Shown here in pieces: positions 34,942 to 44,060 of a stretch of DNA of 64,000 nt; positions within the stretch are counted from its first letter, which is position 1; every line of letters begins with the position of its first letter. Under the pieces are notes generated by a model. It was not told where the DNA came from, did not search any database, and was given only the letters and a program-made list of their open reading frames with translations. The stretch lies in NCBI GenBank assembly GCA_904830895.1, contig LR882958.1, positions 3,364,001 through 3,428,000 of the forward strand. The letters run 5' to 3'. Made by a program: the position numbers and the translations under genes. The stretch comes from Planktothrix rubescens CCAP 1459/22. Lineage in GTDB: Bacteria; Cyanobacteriota; Cyanobacteriia; Cyanobacteriales; Microcoleaceae.

Positions 34942-35535
34942 ATGATTGACTCCAAAAAAGCCCTTTTATTAGAAATGATTGCGGGGAAAAATCGCGGTCT
35001 ACTCGCCACCCCAGGGGATAAAGCCGCTATTTTATCCGCCCTGACTCAATTGGAAGAATTTAATCCCAACCCCCGCCCCCTAGAAGTTCCTCAACTGTTA
35101 GAGGGAAATTGGCGACTATTGTATACCAGTAGTGATGAATTACTGGGAATTGGTCGATTTCCTTTACTGCAATTGGGACAAATTTATCAATGTATTCGGG
35201 TTGGGGATCGGAAAGTTTATAATATTGCAGAAGTTCAAAGTTTACCACTATTAGAAGGATTAGTTAGTGTAGCCGCAGAATTTGAACCCGTTTCAGAAAA
35301 ACGAGTTAATGTTAAATTTAATCGCTTTATTATTGGTTCTCAAAGGTTTATTGGGTATCAATCTCCTAATAGTTTAATTTCGGATATTGAAAAGGGGAAA
35401 AAATTCATTGCGATTGATTTTAGTTTACAAGCGCGGGATCAAAAAGGCTGGTTAGATATTACCTATTTAGATGAAGATTTAAGAATCGGACGGGGAAATG
35501 TAGGGAGTGTGTTTGTATTAACAAAAGTCATTTAA
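34942..35535 (+). CDS. PAP/fibrillin family protein
   Basis: This 197-residue member of the plastid-lipid-associated protein/fibrillin family (lipocalin-like) has the conserved LLEGNWRLLYTSSDELLGIG and a C-terminal GWLDITYLDEDLRIGRGNVGSVFVL. Cyanobacterial members associate with thylakoids and photosynthetic pigments or lipids. No signal peptide is visible. The spacer to the next gene contains three tandem CGTAATT units. Confidence 0.92.
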   Translation: MIDSKKALLLEMIAGKNRGLLATPGDKAAILSALTQLEEFNPNPRPLEVPQLLEGNWRLLYTSSDELLGIGRFPLLQLGQIYQCIRVGDRKVYNIAEVQSLPLLEGLVSVAAEFEPVSEKRVNVKFNRFIIGSQRFIGYQSPNSLISDIEKGKKFIAIDFSLQARDQKGWLDITYLDEDLRIGRGNVGSVFVLTKVI

Positions 35536-35579
35536 TTTCTCACTATTCATTCGTAATTCGTAATTCGTAATTAACTATT

Positions 35580-36260
35580 ATGTTATTAAAATACAATCCC
35601 GGTCTTTGTTTACCTTCTGCGGAAGATTTACCCGATTCTGATGATACGCCTGTGGATAACGAACTGCAAGATTTAATCCCGGGACTCCTGAAAATTCTCC
35701 TAGCTTCTATTTGGTCTGAACGTATGGATTGGTTTTTTGGGGTTGATATGGGAATTTATTATGATCCTGAACAACCTGCTATTGTTCCCGATGGTTTTTT
35801 AAGTGTGGGAGTTCCTCGAATTATTGATGAAGATTTACGCTTGAGTTATGTACTTTGGGAAGAACACGAAGTCCCTATTCTCATTATTGAGGTGGTGTCT
35901 CACAAACGCCGGGGAGAATATACGAAAAAGAAACAGTTTTATGCAGAAATGGGGGCATTATATTATGTGGTTTATAATCCCCTACGCAAACGAAAACCGC
36001 CTTTAGAAATTTATAAACTGGAAAATGGTACATACCAATTGCAAGCGGGTGAACGAGTTTGGTTAACGGAATTACAATTAGGTATTGGTCGAGAACGGGG
36101 AACCCATGTAGGAATTACGAGAGATTGGTTATATTGGTATAATCAACAGGGAAACCGTTATTTAACCGCCGAAGAACGTCTGCAACAATCTCAACAAAAA
36201 ATACAACAACTGGAAGAACAATTACGACGTTTAGGAATTAATCCTAATCAACTAGATTAA
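35580..36260 (+). CDS. Uma2 family PD-(D/E)XK protein
   Basis: This 226-residue member of the Uma2/DUF820 family is a restriction-endonuclease-like fold greatly expanded in cyanobacteria. Conserved elements are DMGIYYDPEQPAIVPDGFLSVG (catalytic Asp), PILIIEVVSHKRRGE (Glu-x-x-Ser), a KKKQFYAEMGALYYVVYNP stretch and a C-terminal coiled coil. The biological role is unknown. Confidence 0.9.
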   Translation: MLLKYNPGLCLPSAEDLPDSDDTPVDNELQDLIPGLLKILLASIWSERMDWFFGVDMGIYYDPEQPAIVPDGFLSVGVPRIIDEDLRLSYVLWEEHEVPILIIEVVSHKRRGEYTKKKQFYAEMGALYYVVYNPLRKRKPPLEIYKLENGTYQLQAGERVWLTELQLGIGRERGTHVGITRDWLYWYNQQGNRYLTAEERLQQSQQKIQQLEEQLRRLGINPNQLD

Positions 36261-36303
36261 TATTAATTTGGAGAATTGTTGCCAATAAAATTAATTTCCT
36301 AAC

Positions 36304-36331
36304 GTAGAGACGTACCATGGTACGTCTCTAC
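36304..36331. repeat. 28-bp perfect palindrome
   Basis: GTAGAGACGTACCA is followed immediately by its exact reverse complement, with no loop, 43 bp after the Uma2 gene and 200 bp before purB. The GTAGAGACG end is common in dispersed cyanobacterial repeats. It may act as a bidirectional stem or be a mobile palindrome. Confidence 0.85.
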
Positions 36332-36530
36332 AATAATTTGGAAACTTTTTAAGGGTTGCGATCGCTAATCCACATCAAAAGTTAAAATAGGACAGTTGTG
36401 CTAAATGGGATGTTAGTGACGTCGCTCGGATGCAGTAGATAAGAAATTGGGCTACAACTGTTTCACCAGTCTACTGTTGAACGATTAACGTCTGTTTTAA
36501 CATCAAAGCGATAAAATCCAAACCTCAAAT

Positions 36531-37826
36531 ATGATAGAACGGTATACTTTGCCCGAAATGGGCAATTTGTGGACAGAGACTTACAAGCTACAAACTTGGT
36601 TACAAGTAGAAATAGCCGTCTGTGAGGCCCAGGCGGAGTTAGGATATATTCCATCGGCAGCCGTTGAGGAAATTAAGGCTAAGGCGAATTTTGATATCAA
36701 GCGGGTACTGGAAATTGAAGCAGAAGTCCGCCATGACATGATTGCCTTTTTAACCAATGTTAACGAATATGTTGGGGATGCCGGACGCTACATTCATTTA
36801 GGCTTAACCAGTTCCGATGTCTTGGATACGGCCTTAGCGTTGCAATTAGTGGCCAGTGTGGATTTGTTGTTAGAACGCACCGAAGCCTTAAGTCAGGCCA
36901 TTCGTTACCAAGCGCAACAACATCGAGATACAGTAATGATCGGGAGATCCCATGGTATCCACGCTGAACCTATCACCTTTGGGTTTAAATTAGCCGGATG
37001 GTTAGCGGAAGTTTTTCGTAACCGGGAACGTTTGGTGCGTCTGCGTCAAACCGTGGCAGTGGGCAAAATTTCTGGGGCGGTGGGAACCTATGCTAACGTT
37101 GATCCGAGGGTAGAAGCGATCGCTTGTCGGAATTTAGGACTCGAACCCGATACCGCTTCCACCCAAGTTATTTCCCGGGATATTCATGCGGAATATGTGC
37201 AAACTTTAGCCTTATTAGCTGCTAGTATTGAACGGTTTGCGGTAGAAATTCGTAACCTGCAACGCACCGATGTTTTAGAAGTAGAAGAATTTTTTGCTAA
37301 AGGTCAAAAAGGTTCCTCTGCGATGCCCCATAAACGCAACCCTATTCGCAGTGAACGCTTAACCGGAATGGCGCGAATTATTCGGGGAAATGCGGTGGCT
37401 GCATTAGAAAATGTTGCCCTCTGGCATGAACGGGATATTTCCCATAGTTGCGTTGAACGAATGATCTTACCTGATTCTTCAACTGTGGCTCATTTTATGT
37501 TAGTGGAACTCACGGATTTAGTCAAGAATCTGTTAGTTTATCCCGAAAATATGCAGCGCAATATGAACCTTTATGGCGGTGTTGTCTTTAGTCAACGGGT
37601 ATTATTAACCTTGGTTGAAAAAGGAATTAACCGCGAAGAAGCCTACAAAATTGTTCAATCCTGCGCCCATATTGCCTGGAATCAAACCGATGGAGATTTC
37701 CAATCTTTAATTAGAGAAAATGAACAAGTTAAAGCAACATTATCTCCCACAGAAATTGATACTTGTTTTGATCCTAAACATCACTTGAAAAACCTCGATC
37801 AAATCTATCAACGTTTAGACATATAA
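36531..37826 (+). CDS. purB: Adenylosuccinate lyase
   Basis: This 431-residue enzyme of the fumarase/aspartase superfamily cleaves SAICAR and adenylosuccinate in purine synthesis. Key segments are MIERYTLPEMGNLW, HLGLTSSDVLDTA, GRSHGIHAEPITFG and the signature loop GSSAMPHKRNPIRSE with the catalytic Ser. Length is normal. It probably has its own promoter in the 270-bp upstream spacer and is followed by a GAAACCGGGTTTC-type hairpin. Confidence 0.97.
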   Translation: MIERYTLPEMGNLWTETYKLQTWLQVEIAVCEAQAELGYIPSAAVEEIKAKANFDIKRVLEIEAEVRHDMIAFLTNVNEYVGDAGRYIHLGLTSSDVLDTALALQLVASVDLLLERTEALSQAIRYQAQQHRDTVMIGRSHGIHAEPITFGFKLAGWLAEVFRNRERLVRLRQTVAVGKISGAVGTYANVDPRVEAIACRNLGLEPDTASTQVISRDIHAEYVQTLALLAASIERFAVEIRNLQRTDVLEVEEFFAKGQKGSSAMPHKRNPIRSERLTGMARIIRGNAVAALENVALWHERDISHSCVERMILPDSSTVAHFMLVELTDLVKNLLVYPENMQRNMNLYGGVVFSQRVLLTLVEKGINREEAYKIVQSCAHIAWNQTDGDFQSLIRENEQVKATLSPTEIDTCFDPKHHLKNLDQIYQRLDI

Positions 37827-37828
37827 AA

Positions 37829-37896
37829 AGAAACCGGGTTTCTTCTCCTAACTTCTGGGATAAAATCAATATATTTCTTTCGGAAACCCGGTTTCT
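37829..37896. repeat. GAAACCGGGTTTC-family hairpin repeat, copy 3
   Basis: AGAAACCGGGTTTCT and GGAAACCCGGTTTCT bracket about 38 bases immediately after the purB stop. The arms can pair with each other or internally, so it could act as the purB terminator. Confidence 0.75.
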
Positions 37897-37926
37897 AACT
37901 AATTACATCACCATCATTTTAACCCT

Positions 37927-38636
37927 ATGCTTTCTAAACTCTTGATGCGATTATTCTTATTTTTACTCCTAATTTTGGGTATTAACTGTAATTCCGTTCA
38001 TGCTCAAAATTTAAACGCCCCTCCTGCTTCTCCTCCTGCTTCCCCTCCTCCCCTAGTAATTCAAGATTATAACCAAGTGCCAGAAACAGACAAATTAGTT
38101 GATATTAAAAGCGTTAACCTGAATATTCGTCACGATATTCGCTACGCCACAACCAACAATTTTTTAAAGAAAAAAATCTATTCTGTTCCCCGATGTTTAT
38201 TACGTTCTGATGTTGCCCAACGGTTATCAAGAGTTCAACAGGATTTAGAACAAATGGGGTTAGGATTAAAAGTCTATGACTGTTATCGTCCCCTATCTGT
38301 GACTCGTCAAATGTGGGCAATTTTACCCGATACTCGTTATGTTGCTAACCCCGCCAAAGGGTCTCGCCATAACCGAGGGGCTGCGGTTGATTTAACCTTA
38401 GTTGATTTACACACCGGGGCTGAATTAGAAATGCCAACCGCCTTTGATGATTTTACCGATAAAGCCGCCAGGGCTTACCCCGGAAATTCTCCCAAGTTCG
38501 TCGGAATAGTGACTTACTTGCTGTTAAAATGAAGAAACAAGGATTTATTCCATTAATTACAGAATGGTGGCATTTTGATGCCCCCGGATGGGATAAATAC
38601 GGCCTTTTGGATATTCCTTTAGAAAATATTCGTTAA
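37927..38636 (+). pseudogene. Frameshifted VanX-like D-Ala-D-Ala dipeptidase
   Basis: The N-terminus has a signal peptide (about 1-27) and then a peptidase M15D (VanX-type) domain with VDIKSVNLNIRHDIRYATTNNF, KVYDCYRP and the zinc-binding SRHNRGAAVDLTLVD. The open frame ends at 38532. The catalytic end (EWWHFDAPGWDKYGLLDIPLE) lies in another frame running to a stop at 38636. One missing base near 38500 (GTCGG for GTCCGG or similar) explains the break. As sequenced, the general-base Glu and last zinc His are lost, so the product would be inactive. The enzyme would otherwise cleave D-alanyl-D-alanine outside the cytoplasm. Confidence 0.85.
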
Positions 38637-38791
38637 AATAAATAATGCTCAAACCTTGATAGAGAACTCTTTTCTTTCCTATTCCCTGTTCTCTACTATA
38701 CAATAGTGAGGTGCAAGACCTTATGGGAGTTGGGGGTTGTAAAGCCCCCCTCGACCCCTAATTTACCCCCTAAATTGAAAATAATAGAAGT

Positions 38792-40888
38792 ATGAGTTCC
38801 ACAATCACAGAAAACCCGCTATTAATTGGTCAGGGATTACCCCCTTTTGAACAGATTACACCCGATCAGGTTGTCCCTGGAATCACGCAACTGTTAACAG
38901 AATTAGAACAGGATCTTATTCAGTTAGAAACTGATGTAAAACCAACTTGGAAGGATTTAGTTGAACCTTTAGAAAAACTACAGGAACGGTTAACCTGGAG
39001 TTGGGGAATTGTGGGTCATTTAATGGGTGTTAAAAATAGCCCTGAACTCAGAACAGCCCATGCAACGGTTCAGCCTAATATTGTTCAATTTATCAATAAA
39101 CTAAATCAAAGTAAAGCAATTTATCAGGCTTTTAAACAGTTAAGAAATAGCGATGAATGGGATAATTTAGATTCGGCTCAACAACGAATTGTGAATACGG
39201 CTTTACGAGATGCTGAATTATCTGGAGTTGGATTAGAAGGAGAAGATCGCGATCGCTTTAATACCATTCAGTTAGAATTAGCCGAGCTTTCCACTAAGTT
39301 TTCTAATCACGTTTTAGACGCAACAAAAGCCTTTAGTTTAACCTTAACAACACCGGAAGAAATCGCCGGATTACCCCCAAGTTTACTCAGTTTAGCTGCT
39401 CAAGCTGCCCGTTCATCGGGGTCAGAAAATGCCACCGCCGAAAACGGCCCCTGGCGAATTACTTTAGATTTACCTAGTTTTAGTCCCTTCTTAAAATATA
39501 GTCAGAGAAGAGATTTACGGGAACAAGTTTATCGCGGTTATATTAGTCGGGCGTCGAGTGGAGAATGGAATAATTTTCCCTTAATTGAAAGAATTTTAGA
39601 ACTCAAAAAACAGAAAGCCAATATTCTCGGTTTCAATAGTTTTGCCGAACTGAGTTTAAAGAGTAAAATGGCTCCCAATGTGGAAGCAGTAGAAGCATTA
39701 TTAGAAGAATTACGTCTTGTTAGTTATCAAGCAACTCAACAGGAATTTCAAGATTTAAAAGCCTTTGCTCTTGCAAAAGGAGCAGAAGAAGCCGAGAATT
39801 TACAACATTGGGATATTAGCTTTTGGTCAGAGCGACAACGGGAAGAAAAATTTGCCTTTACCGATGAAGAATTACGGCCTTATTTTTCCTTACCTCAAGT
39901 GTTAGATGGGTTATTTGGATTAGTTCAACGTATCTTTGAAATTACGATTATTCCCGCCGATGGTCAAGCCCCGATTTGGCATCCAGAAGTCCGTTATTTT
40001 CAAGTAGCTAATTCAAGCGGAAATCCGATCGCATTTTTCTATTTAGATGCCTATAGTCGCCCCGCAGAAAAGCGGGGAGGGGCATGGATGGATGATTGTA
40101 TTAACCGAGCTAAATTCGTCGAAAATGGCGAAACTAAAATCCGATTACCTGTTGCTTATTTACAATGTAATCAAACGCCCCCGGTGGATGATAAACCTAG
40201 TTTAATGACCTTTGGAGAGGTAGAAACCTTATTTCATGAATTTGGTCATGGCCTGCAACATATGTTAACTATTGTTGACTATCCTGGGGCGGCGGGAATT
40301 AATAATGTGGAATGGGATGCGGTGGAATTGCCTAGCCAATTTATGGAAAATTGGTGTTATGATCAAGCCACATTATTTGGTATGGCAAAACATTATCAAA
40401 CCGGAGAAACTTTACCCGAACATTATTATCAAAAGTTATTAGCGGCTAAAACCTACATGAGTGGGACAGCCATGTTAAGACAGTTACATTTTGCCTTGCT
40501 GGATATCGAATTACATCACCGTTATCAACCCGGAGGGAATGAAACTATTAACGATGTTCGTAACCTGATTGCCGAGAATACTATGGTTTTAAAACCTATA
40601 GTTGAAGATGCGTTTTTATGCGCCTTTGGTCATATTTTTGCCGGGGGTTATGCGGCCGGATATTATAGTTATAAATGGGCAGAAGTATTAAGTGCTGATG
40701 CCTTTGCCGCCTTTGAAGAAGCAGGATTAGATAATGAAAATGCGGTATCTGAAACCGGGAAACGCTTCCGAAATACGGTATTAGCTCTGGGGGGAAGTTT
40801 GCATCCCATGGAAGTATTTAAAGCCTTCCGAGGACGGGAACCAAGTACAAAACCTTTATTAATTCATAATGGTTTAGTTGCGGCTTAG
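38792..40888 (+). CDS. prlC: Oligopeptidase A, M3 family metallopeptidase
   Basis: This 698-residue thimet-type zinc endopeptidase degrades short cytoplasmic peptides. The active site FHEFGHGLQHML carries HExxH, and the downstream ELPSQFMENW helix supplies the third zinc ligand. Length is typical for the family. There is no signal peptide. It is followed by an inverted repeat (40893-40996) shared with the convergent neighbour. Confidence 0.95.
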   Translation: MSSTITENPLLIGQGLPPFEQITPDQVVPGITQLLTELEQDLIQLETDVKPTWKDLVEPLEKLQERLTWSWGIVGHLMGVKNSPELRTAHATVQPNIVQFINKLNQSKAIYQAFKQLRNSDEWDNLDSAQQRIVNTALRDAELSGVGLEGEDRDRFNTIQLELAELSTKFSNHVLDATKAFSLTLTTPEEIAGLPPSLLSLAAQAARSSGSENATAENGPWRITLDLPSFSPFLKYSQRRDLREQVYRGYISRASSGEWNNFPLIERILELKKQKANILGFNSFAELSLKSKMAPNVEAVEALLEELRLVSYQATQQEFQDLKAFALAKGAEEAENLQHWDISFWSERQREEKFAFTDEELRPYFSLPQVLDGLFGLVQRIFEITIIPADGQAPIWHPEVRYFQVANSSGNPIAFFYLDAYSRPAEKRGGAWMDDCINRAKFVENGETKIRLPVAYLQCNQTPPVDDKPSLMTFGEVETLFHEFGHGLQHMLTIVDYPGAAGINNVEWDAVELPSQFMENWCYDQATLFGMAKHYQTGETLPEHYYQKLLAAKTYMSGTAMLRQLHFALLDIELHHRYQPGGNETINDVRNLIAENTMVLKPIVEDAFLCAFGHIFAGGYAAGYYSYKWAEVLSADAFAAFEEAGLDNENAVSETGKRFRNTVLALGGSLHPMEVFKAFRGREPSTKPLLIHNGLVAA

Positions 40889-40892
40889 TAAT

Positions 40893-40996
40893 CAGTCATC
40901 AGTGATCAGTTAACAGTCATCAGTTTAAGAGTTATCAGTTAAGAAGTTAATAAATCAACTATCAACTATTAATAGTTAACTGATGACTGATGACTG
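40893..40996. terminator. CAGTCATCAGT inverted-repeat cluster
   Basis: A 22-bp sequence (CAGTCATCAGTGATCAGTTA...) at 40893-40914 recurs inverted at 40975-40996 with one mismatch. Further TCAGTTA units lie between. It lies between convergent genes and is a plausible two-way terminator built from common cyanobacterial ATCAGT repeats. Confidence 0.65.
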
Positions 40997-41004
40997 ACCA
41001 CAGC

Positions 41005-43227
41005 TTATTCCAAGAATAAATTAGGATCTGGTGCATTATTTCCACCACTGGGGGCAGGTTCCGGTGCAGGTTCCGGTGCAGGTTCCGGTGCGGGTGCAAT
41101 CTCCTGGGCTGGAGGTGCTGCGGGTTCGGAATAACTAGGTTGTGAATAACTAGGTTGTGAATAACTAGGTTGTTCGGAATAGCTAGGTTCGGAATAGCTA
41201 GGTTCGGAATAACTAGGTTCGGAATAACTAGGTTCGGAATAACTAGGTTCGGAATAACTAGGTTCGGAATTGTTATAATAACCCGAATCATTTGAATAGC
41301 TGGGTTCTGAATAGCTAGGTTGTGAATAGCTAGGTTCGGAATTGTTAGAATAGCCCGAATCATTGGAGTAGGAATCTTGATATACCGGACGGGCGGGTTC
41401 TGTGGGGGCTTGTTGGATCGCAAGCGACGCATCTCTTTCGGCCGCCCAACCTGCCACCGCCCCTTGAGCTTCAGAATATAATGCCCGACCATAGCGAATT
41501 TGAGCAGCTTCGGCGATCGCCTCACTCAGATTTCCCTTTTTCGCTAAATTATAAGCTCGATCCAAAATCGGTCGATCTTCGGCGGTTTGAACCGTGGCCA
41601 CCCAACCGGAAACTTTATCCTGTGCCTGCTTATACAACGCTCGACGGTTGCCAATTTTGGAGGCTTTGTCAATTGCAGCACTCAGATTGCCTGCCTTGGC
41701 CAAGGCTAAAGCTTCATTAAGGACAGGCTGATCTTCAATAATCTCAATCCGTTTGTTCCATTCGGCAATTAAACTTTGAGCCTCCACCCGCAAGGGACGC
41801 CCCAAAGCCACCTGACGGGCTTGTTGTACCGCCAGGGAATATCCTTCCGGGGTTTCCGTCTGGGCTAACCGTTGCGCTAAAGCCAGATAGGGTCGATCCT
41901 CAAGACGTTGAATTTCCTTACGCCAATGGGCGACTAAGGTTTGAGCATGAACCCGCCGAGGCTGTTGGGGGGTAATCATCTGAGCTTGATCAATCGCCAG
42001 TTGTAAGGCAAAAGGGTGTTCAATATTTGCCACCGCCGTTGCCAATTGTAAACTGATTAGATCTTGGATTTGTCCTGAGACTTCTGTGGAGGTTACTTTA
42101 GCTTCCTCATAGGGCAGGGGTTGATTGCCCATTTTATCGAGGGTTGCTTGTCCTTCCGACAGAATCGCCATTTGTTGCCAAATAGATTTGCTACTGCCTT
42201 GATTCCAACTGAGGGCTTTCACTTCCGCCATTAAAATTAAATTTTGCGCTTCTGAATATAAAGGAGAATAGTTAGGAACTAAACCCGCAATTTTTGTTAA
42301 ACCCTCTATATTTTTTTCCTTTAATTGTTTAGCAGCTAAATCAAGTAAAGATCGACTCCAATTTTTAATTTCTTTAATTGCCCCCGCTTGAATATAAAGT
42401 TTTTGATCAATTTGATTAGCTAAGGCGATCGCTTCGGCTAATTTTTCCGGGGTATTTTCCTTCGCCAACTCCCTAGCTTCATTCAGACGTTGATTCCCTT
42501 GACGTTCTAAGCTCAAACGATCCATGACTTCATTAAACCGTTTTTGACTCCAATGACTATTATTTAATTTGGATAAAGCCTGGGCATATTCAAAGGCTTT
42601 ACTCCAATCTAATGCCTTCATTGCTTCTTGGGCTTTGTCATAAATTTTTTGCCCCTGACCCCAATTATTTTTCCATCCCTCAATAGCGACGGCCACCGAT
42701 TCATAAGCGGGGGTATTTTTCGGGACAATATTAACAATGGCTAAGGCATCCTCTAAATTTCCGGTTTCAATCTTCTTCTCTGCAATTGTAATTAAAGTCT
42801 GTGACCACTCTTTCATTTTTTTCTGCGCTAGTCCCTGGAGGGGATGGTCAGCCGGCCAACTAGCAACCAGGGCAAAGGCTTGACGTAAGGGTTCAATTTT
42901 GCCCGACTTTGTAGCCATATCGGCACAATACAAATGTTCACTATCGGGAGATAGGGACGAAATATCCTCACAGTTTGGCACGGGTGGCATTGTCAATAAC
43001 CACAACAACGCCCCCGTCCCCATCGTCCCAAACCCCAGCAAGACAATCAGCCAGAGAAATGGCCAACCCCAAAACCAAGCCGGAAGTTTCAACGGGATTT
43101 TTTTCTCGGTCTTGGCGGTTTCCTCTACCGGGGTTTCTAAAGCATTTTCCGATAGGATAGGACTCGAAACTTCCTGATTGGGTTCTGATGGAGAGACATG
43201 GGTTTTGTCAAACTGTGGCATTGTCAT
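41005..43227 (-). CDS. Membrane-anchored helical repeat protein with SYSEP tail
   Basis: This 740-residue protein has one transmembrane segment (about 52-80) after a short cytoplasmic region. A long helical domain (100-600) is made of recurring units with a W...I...EDRPxLxxAxxLA pattern, most regular at about 430-590. The C-terminal tail (about 620-740) is built from SYSEP/SYSQP tandem repeats and a PAPEPAPEP run. It looks like an anchored scaffold with an exposed disordered tail. Related cyanobacterial proteins exist, but I know of no function. The tail repeats may vary between strains. Confidence 0.7.
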   Translation of the reverse strand: MTMPQFDKTHVSPSEPNQEVSSPILSENALETPVEETAKTEKKIPLKLPAWFWGWPFLWLIVLLGFGTMGTGALLWLLTMPPVPNCEDISSLSPDSEHLYCADMATKSGKIEPLRQAFALVASWPADHPLQGLAQKKMKEWSQTLITIAEKKIETGNLEDALAIVNIVPKNTPAYESVAVAIEGWKNNWGQGQKIYDKAQEAMKALDWSKAFEYAQALSKLNNSHWSQKRFNEVMDRLSLERQGNQRLNEARELAKENTPEKLAEAIALANQIDQKLYIQAGAIKEIKNWSRSLLDLAAKQLKEKNIEGLTKIAGLVPNYSPLYSEAQNLILMAEVKALSWNQGSSKSIWQQMAILSEGQATLDKMGNQPLPYEEAKVTSTEVSGQIQDLISLQLATAVANIEHPFALQLAIDQAQMITPQQPRRVHAQTLVAHWRKEIQRLEDRPYLALAQRLAQTETPEGYSLAVQQARQVALGRPLRVEAQSLIAEWNKRIEIIEDQPVLNEALALAKAGNLSAAIDKASKIGNRRALYKQAQDKVSGWVATVQTAEDRPILDRAYNLAKKGNLSEAIAEAAQIRYGRALYSEAQGAVAGWAAERDASLAIQQAPTEPARPVYQDSYSNDSGYSNNSEPSYSQPSYSEPSYSNDSGYYNNSEPSYSEPSYSEPSYSEPSYSEPSYSEPSYSEQPSYSQPSYSQPSYSEPAAPPAQEIAPAPEPAPEPAPEPAPSGGNNAPDPNLFLE
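41120..41370. repeat. Tandem repeats encoding SYSEP tail
   Basis: About a dozen imperfect 15-bp units (GAATAACTAGGTTCG type) are interrupted by two NSGYSNN/NDSGYYNN spacers. All are multiples of three, so the frame is kept. Confidence 0.8.
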
Positions 43228-43259
43228 GACTGCGCCTTATTCGGTACGATCTTTCAAAG

Positions 43260-43330
43260 TTGCCTTATTGACATCCTCACCGCCCTAAAAGCGCGACGAT
43301 TCCTAAATCTCACGATTTAGGTTTGGTGCT
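43260..43330. mobile_element. Remnant of an IS605/IS607-type element end
   Basis: The stretch TTGACATCCTCACCGCCC, with a following AAATC...GATTTAG hairpin at 43303-43322, resembles the structured ends often found beside tnpB genes in cyanobacteria. No transposase coding sequence is attached. I recognise it by pattern only. Confidence 0.45.
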
Positions 43331-43489
43331 TTTTTGCAACTGCCTCCACATTCTAATACAAAGCCTAACTACGAAGTTAAAGATTTTAGACCTAATTTTT
43401 CGATAATGGTGGGAGGCTTTGACATATCCCTGAGTAGTTGTGGTGCTGGTGTTCAAAACTCTGTTTGTCCAGTAGCTTAGACTAAAGCG

Positions 43490-43627
43490 ATTATCAAACA
43501 GTTAGTGACATTACGGCAAGGAACGGTTAAAGCTGAAAATGAAGGTTAGGGAAAAGGATCTATTTTTACTATTAATTTTCCCTTGCAAAAATCTTCCTAT
43601 TTAACCTCTTTTAATTCAATTAATTAG
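43490..43627 (+). pseudogene. Histidine kinase C-terminal fragment
   Basis: One frame reads IIKQLVTLRQGTVKAENEG, a stop, then GKGSIFTINFPL and a final stop at 43627. This is the end of a sensor histidine kinase ATPase domain (G2 box and last strands) with an in-frame TAG. The rest of the kinase is not upstream, where only transposon-like and noncoding DNA is seen. Confidence 0.8.
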
Positions 43628-43638
43628 GAATTTTAATC

Positions 43639-43923
43639 ATGAAACGCTTAGAACAATATACCACTAAACGCCCTCAAGAAGTTTTAATTGTTAAAATTGA
43701 AATTGATGGCGAATTTGATGAAATTGCGATTTTTAAAGGATTTTCTAGTTCGTTAATGCGTCCCACCGCTTTTGATCCTGATATTCCTATTATTCCTAAC
43801 ACAGCTAAAATCCTTGAAATTGATCGTCTATCTAGTCCTTATAATCCCACCGAACCCCATTATATTCAACAGGGATTAACCTGGGAAATGATGCAGGAAT
43901 TATTAACAGAATTGGGGCTATAA
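43639..43923 (+). CDS. Conserved cyanobacterial protein, possibly DUF7734
   Basis: This 94-residue soluble protein (MKRLEQYTTKRPQEVLIVKI, then IFKGFSSSLMRPTAFDPD and EPHYIQQGLTWEMM) resembles a small conserved family of cyanobacteria and plastids, which I believe is DUF7734. Function is unknown. It lies just downstream of the kinase fragment and upstream of a hairpin repeat. Confidence 0.7.
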   Translation: MKRLEQYTTKRPQEVLIVKIEIDGEFDEIAIFKGFSSSLMRPTAFDPDIPIIPNTAKILEIDRLSSPYNPTEPHYIQQGLTWEMMQELLTELGL

Positions 43924-43932
43924 TTGTTGATT

Positions 43933-44002
43933 CAGAAACCGTGTTTCTCAATTGATCTTTCTGTTAATAGCAAAAGTTATGGCAGAAACCAGGTTTCTTG
44001 GT
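43933..44002. repeat. GAAACCGGGTTTC-family hairpin repeat, copy 4
   Basis: CAGAAACCGTGTTTCTC and GCAGAAACCAGGTTTCTTG are separated by about 36 bases, just after the 94-residue gene. This is a more diverged copy of the family. Confidence 0.65.
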
Positions 44003-44060
44003 ATTCATTTCAAGATGCGATCGCTTACAATAATATAGATTGATTCACCTCTAAACTTCT

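Noticed and set aside
40962-41525. Minus-strand ORF rich in NLVIPN repeats
   Set aside because: An alternate-frame reading of the SYSEP repeat DNA of the 740-residue gene, with no independent start signal.
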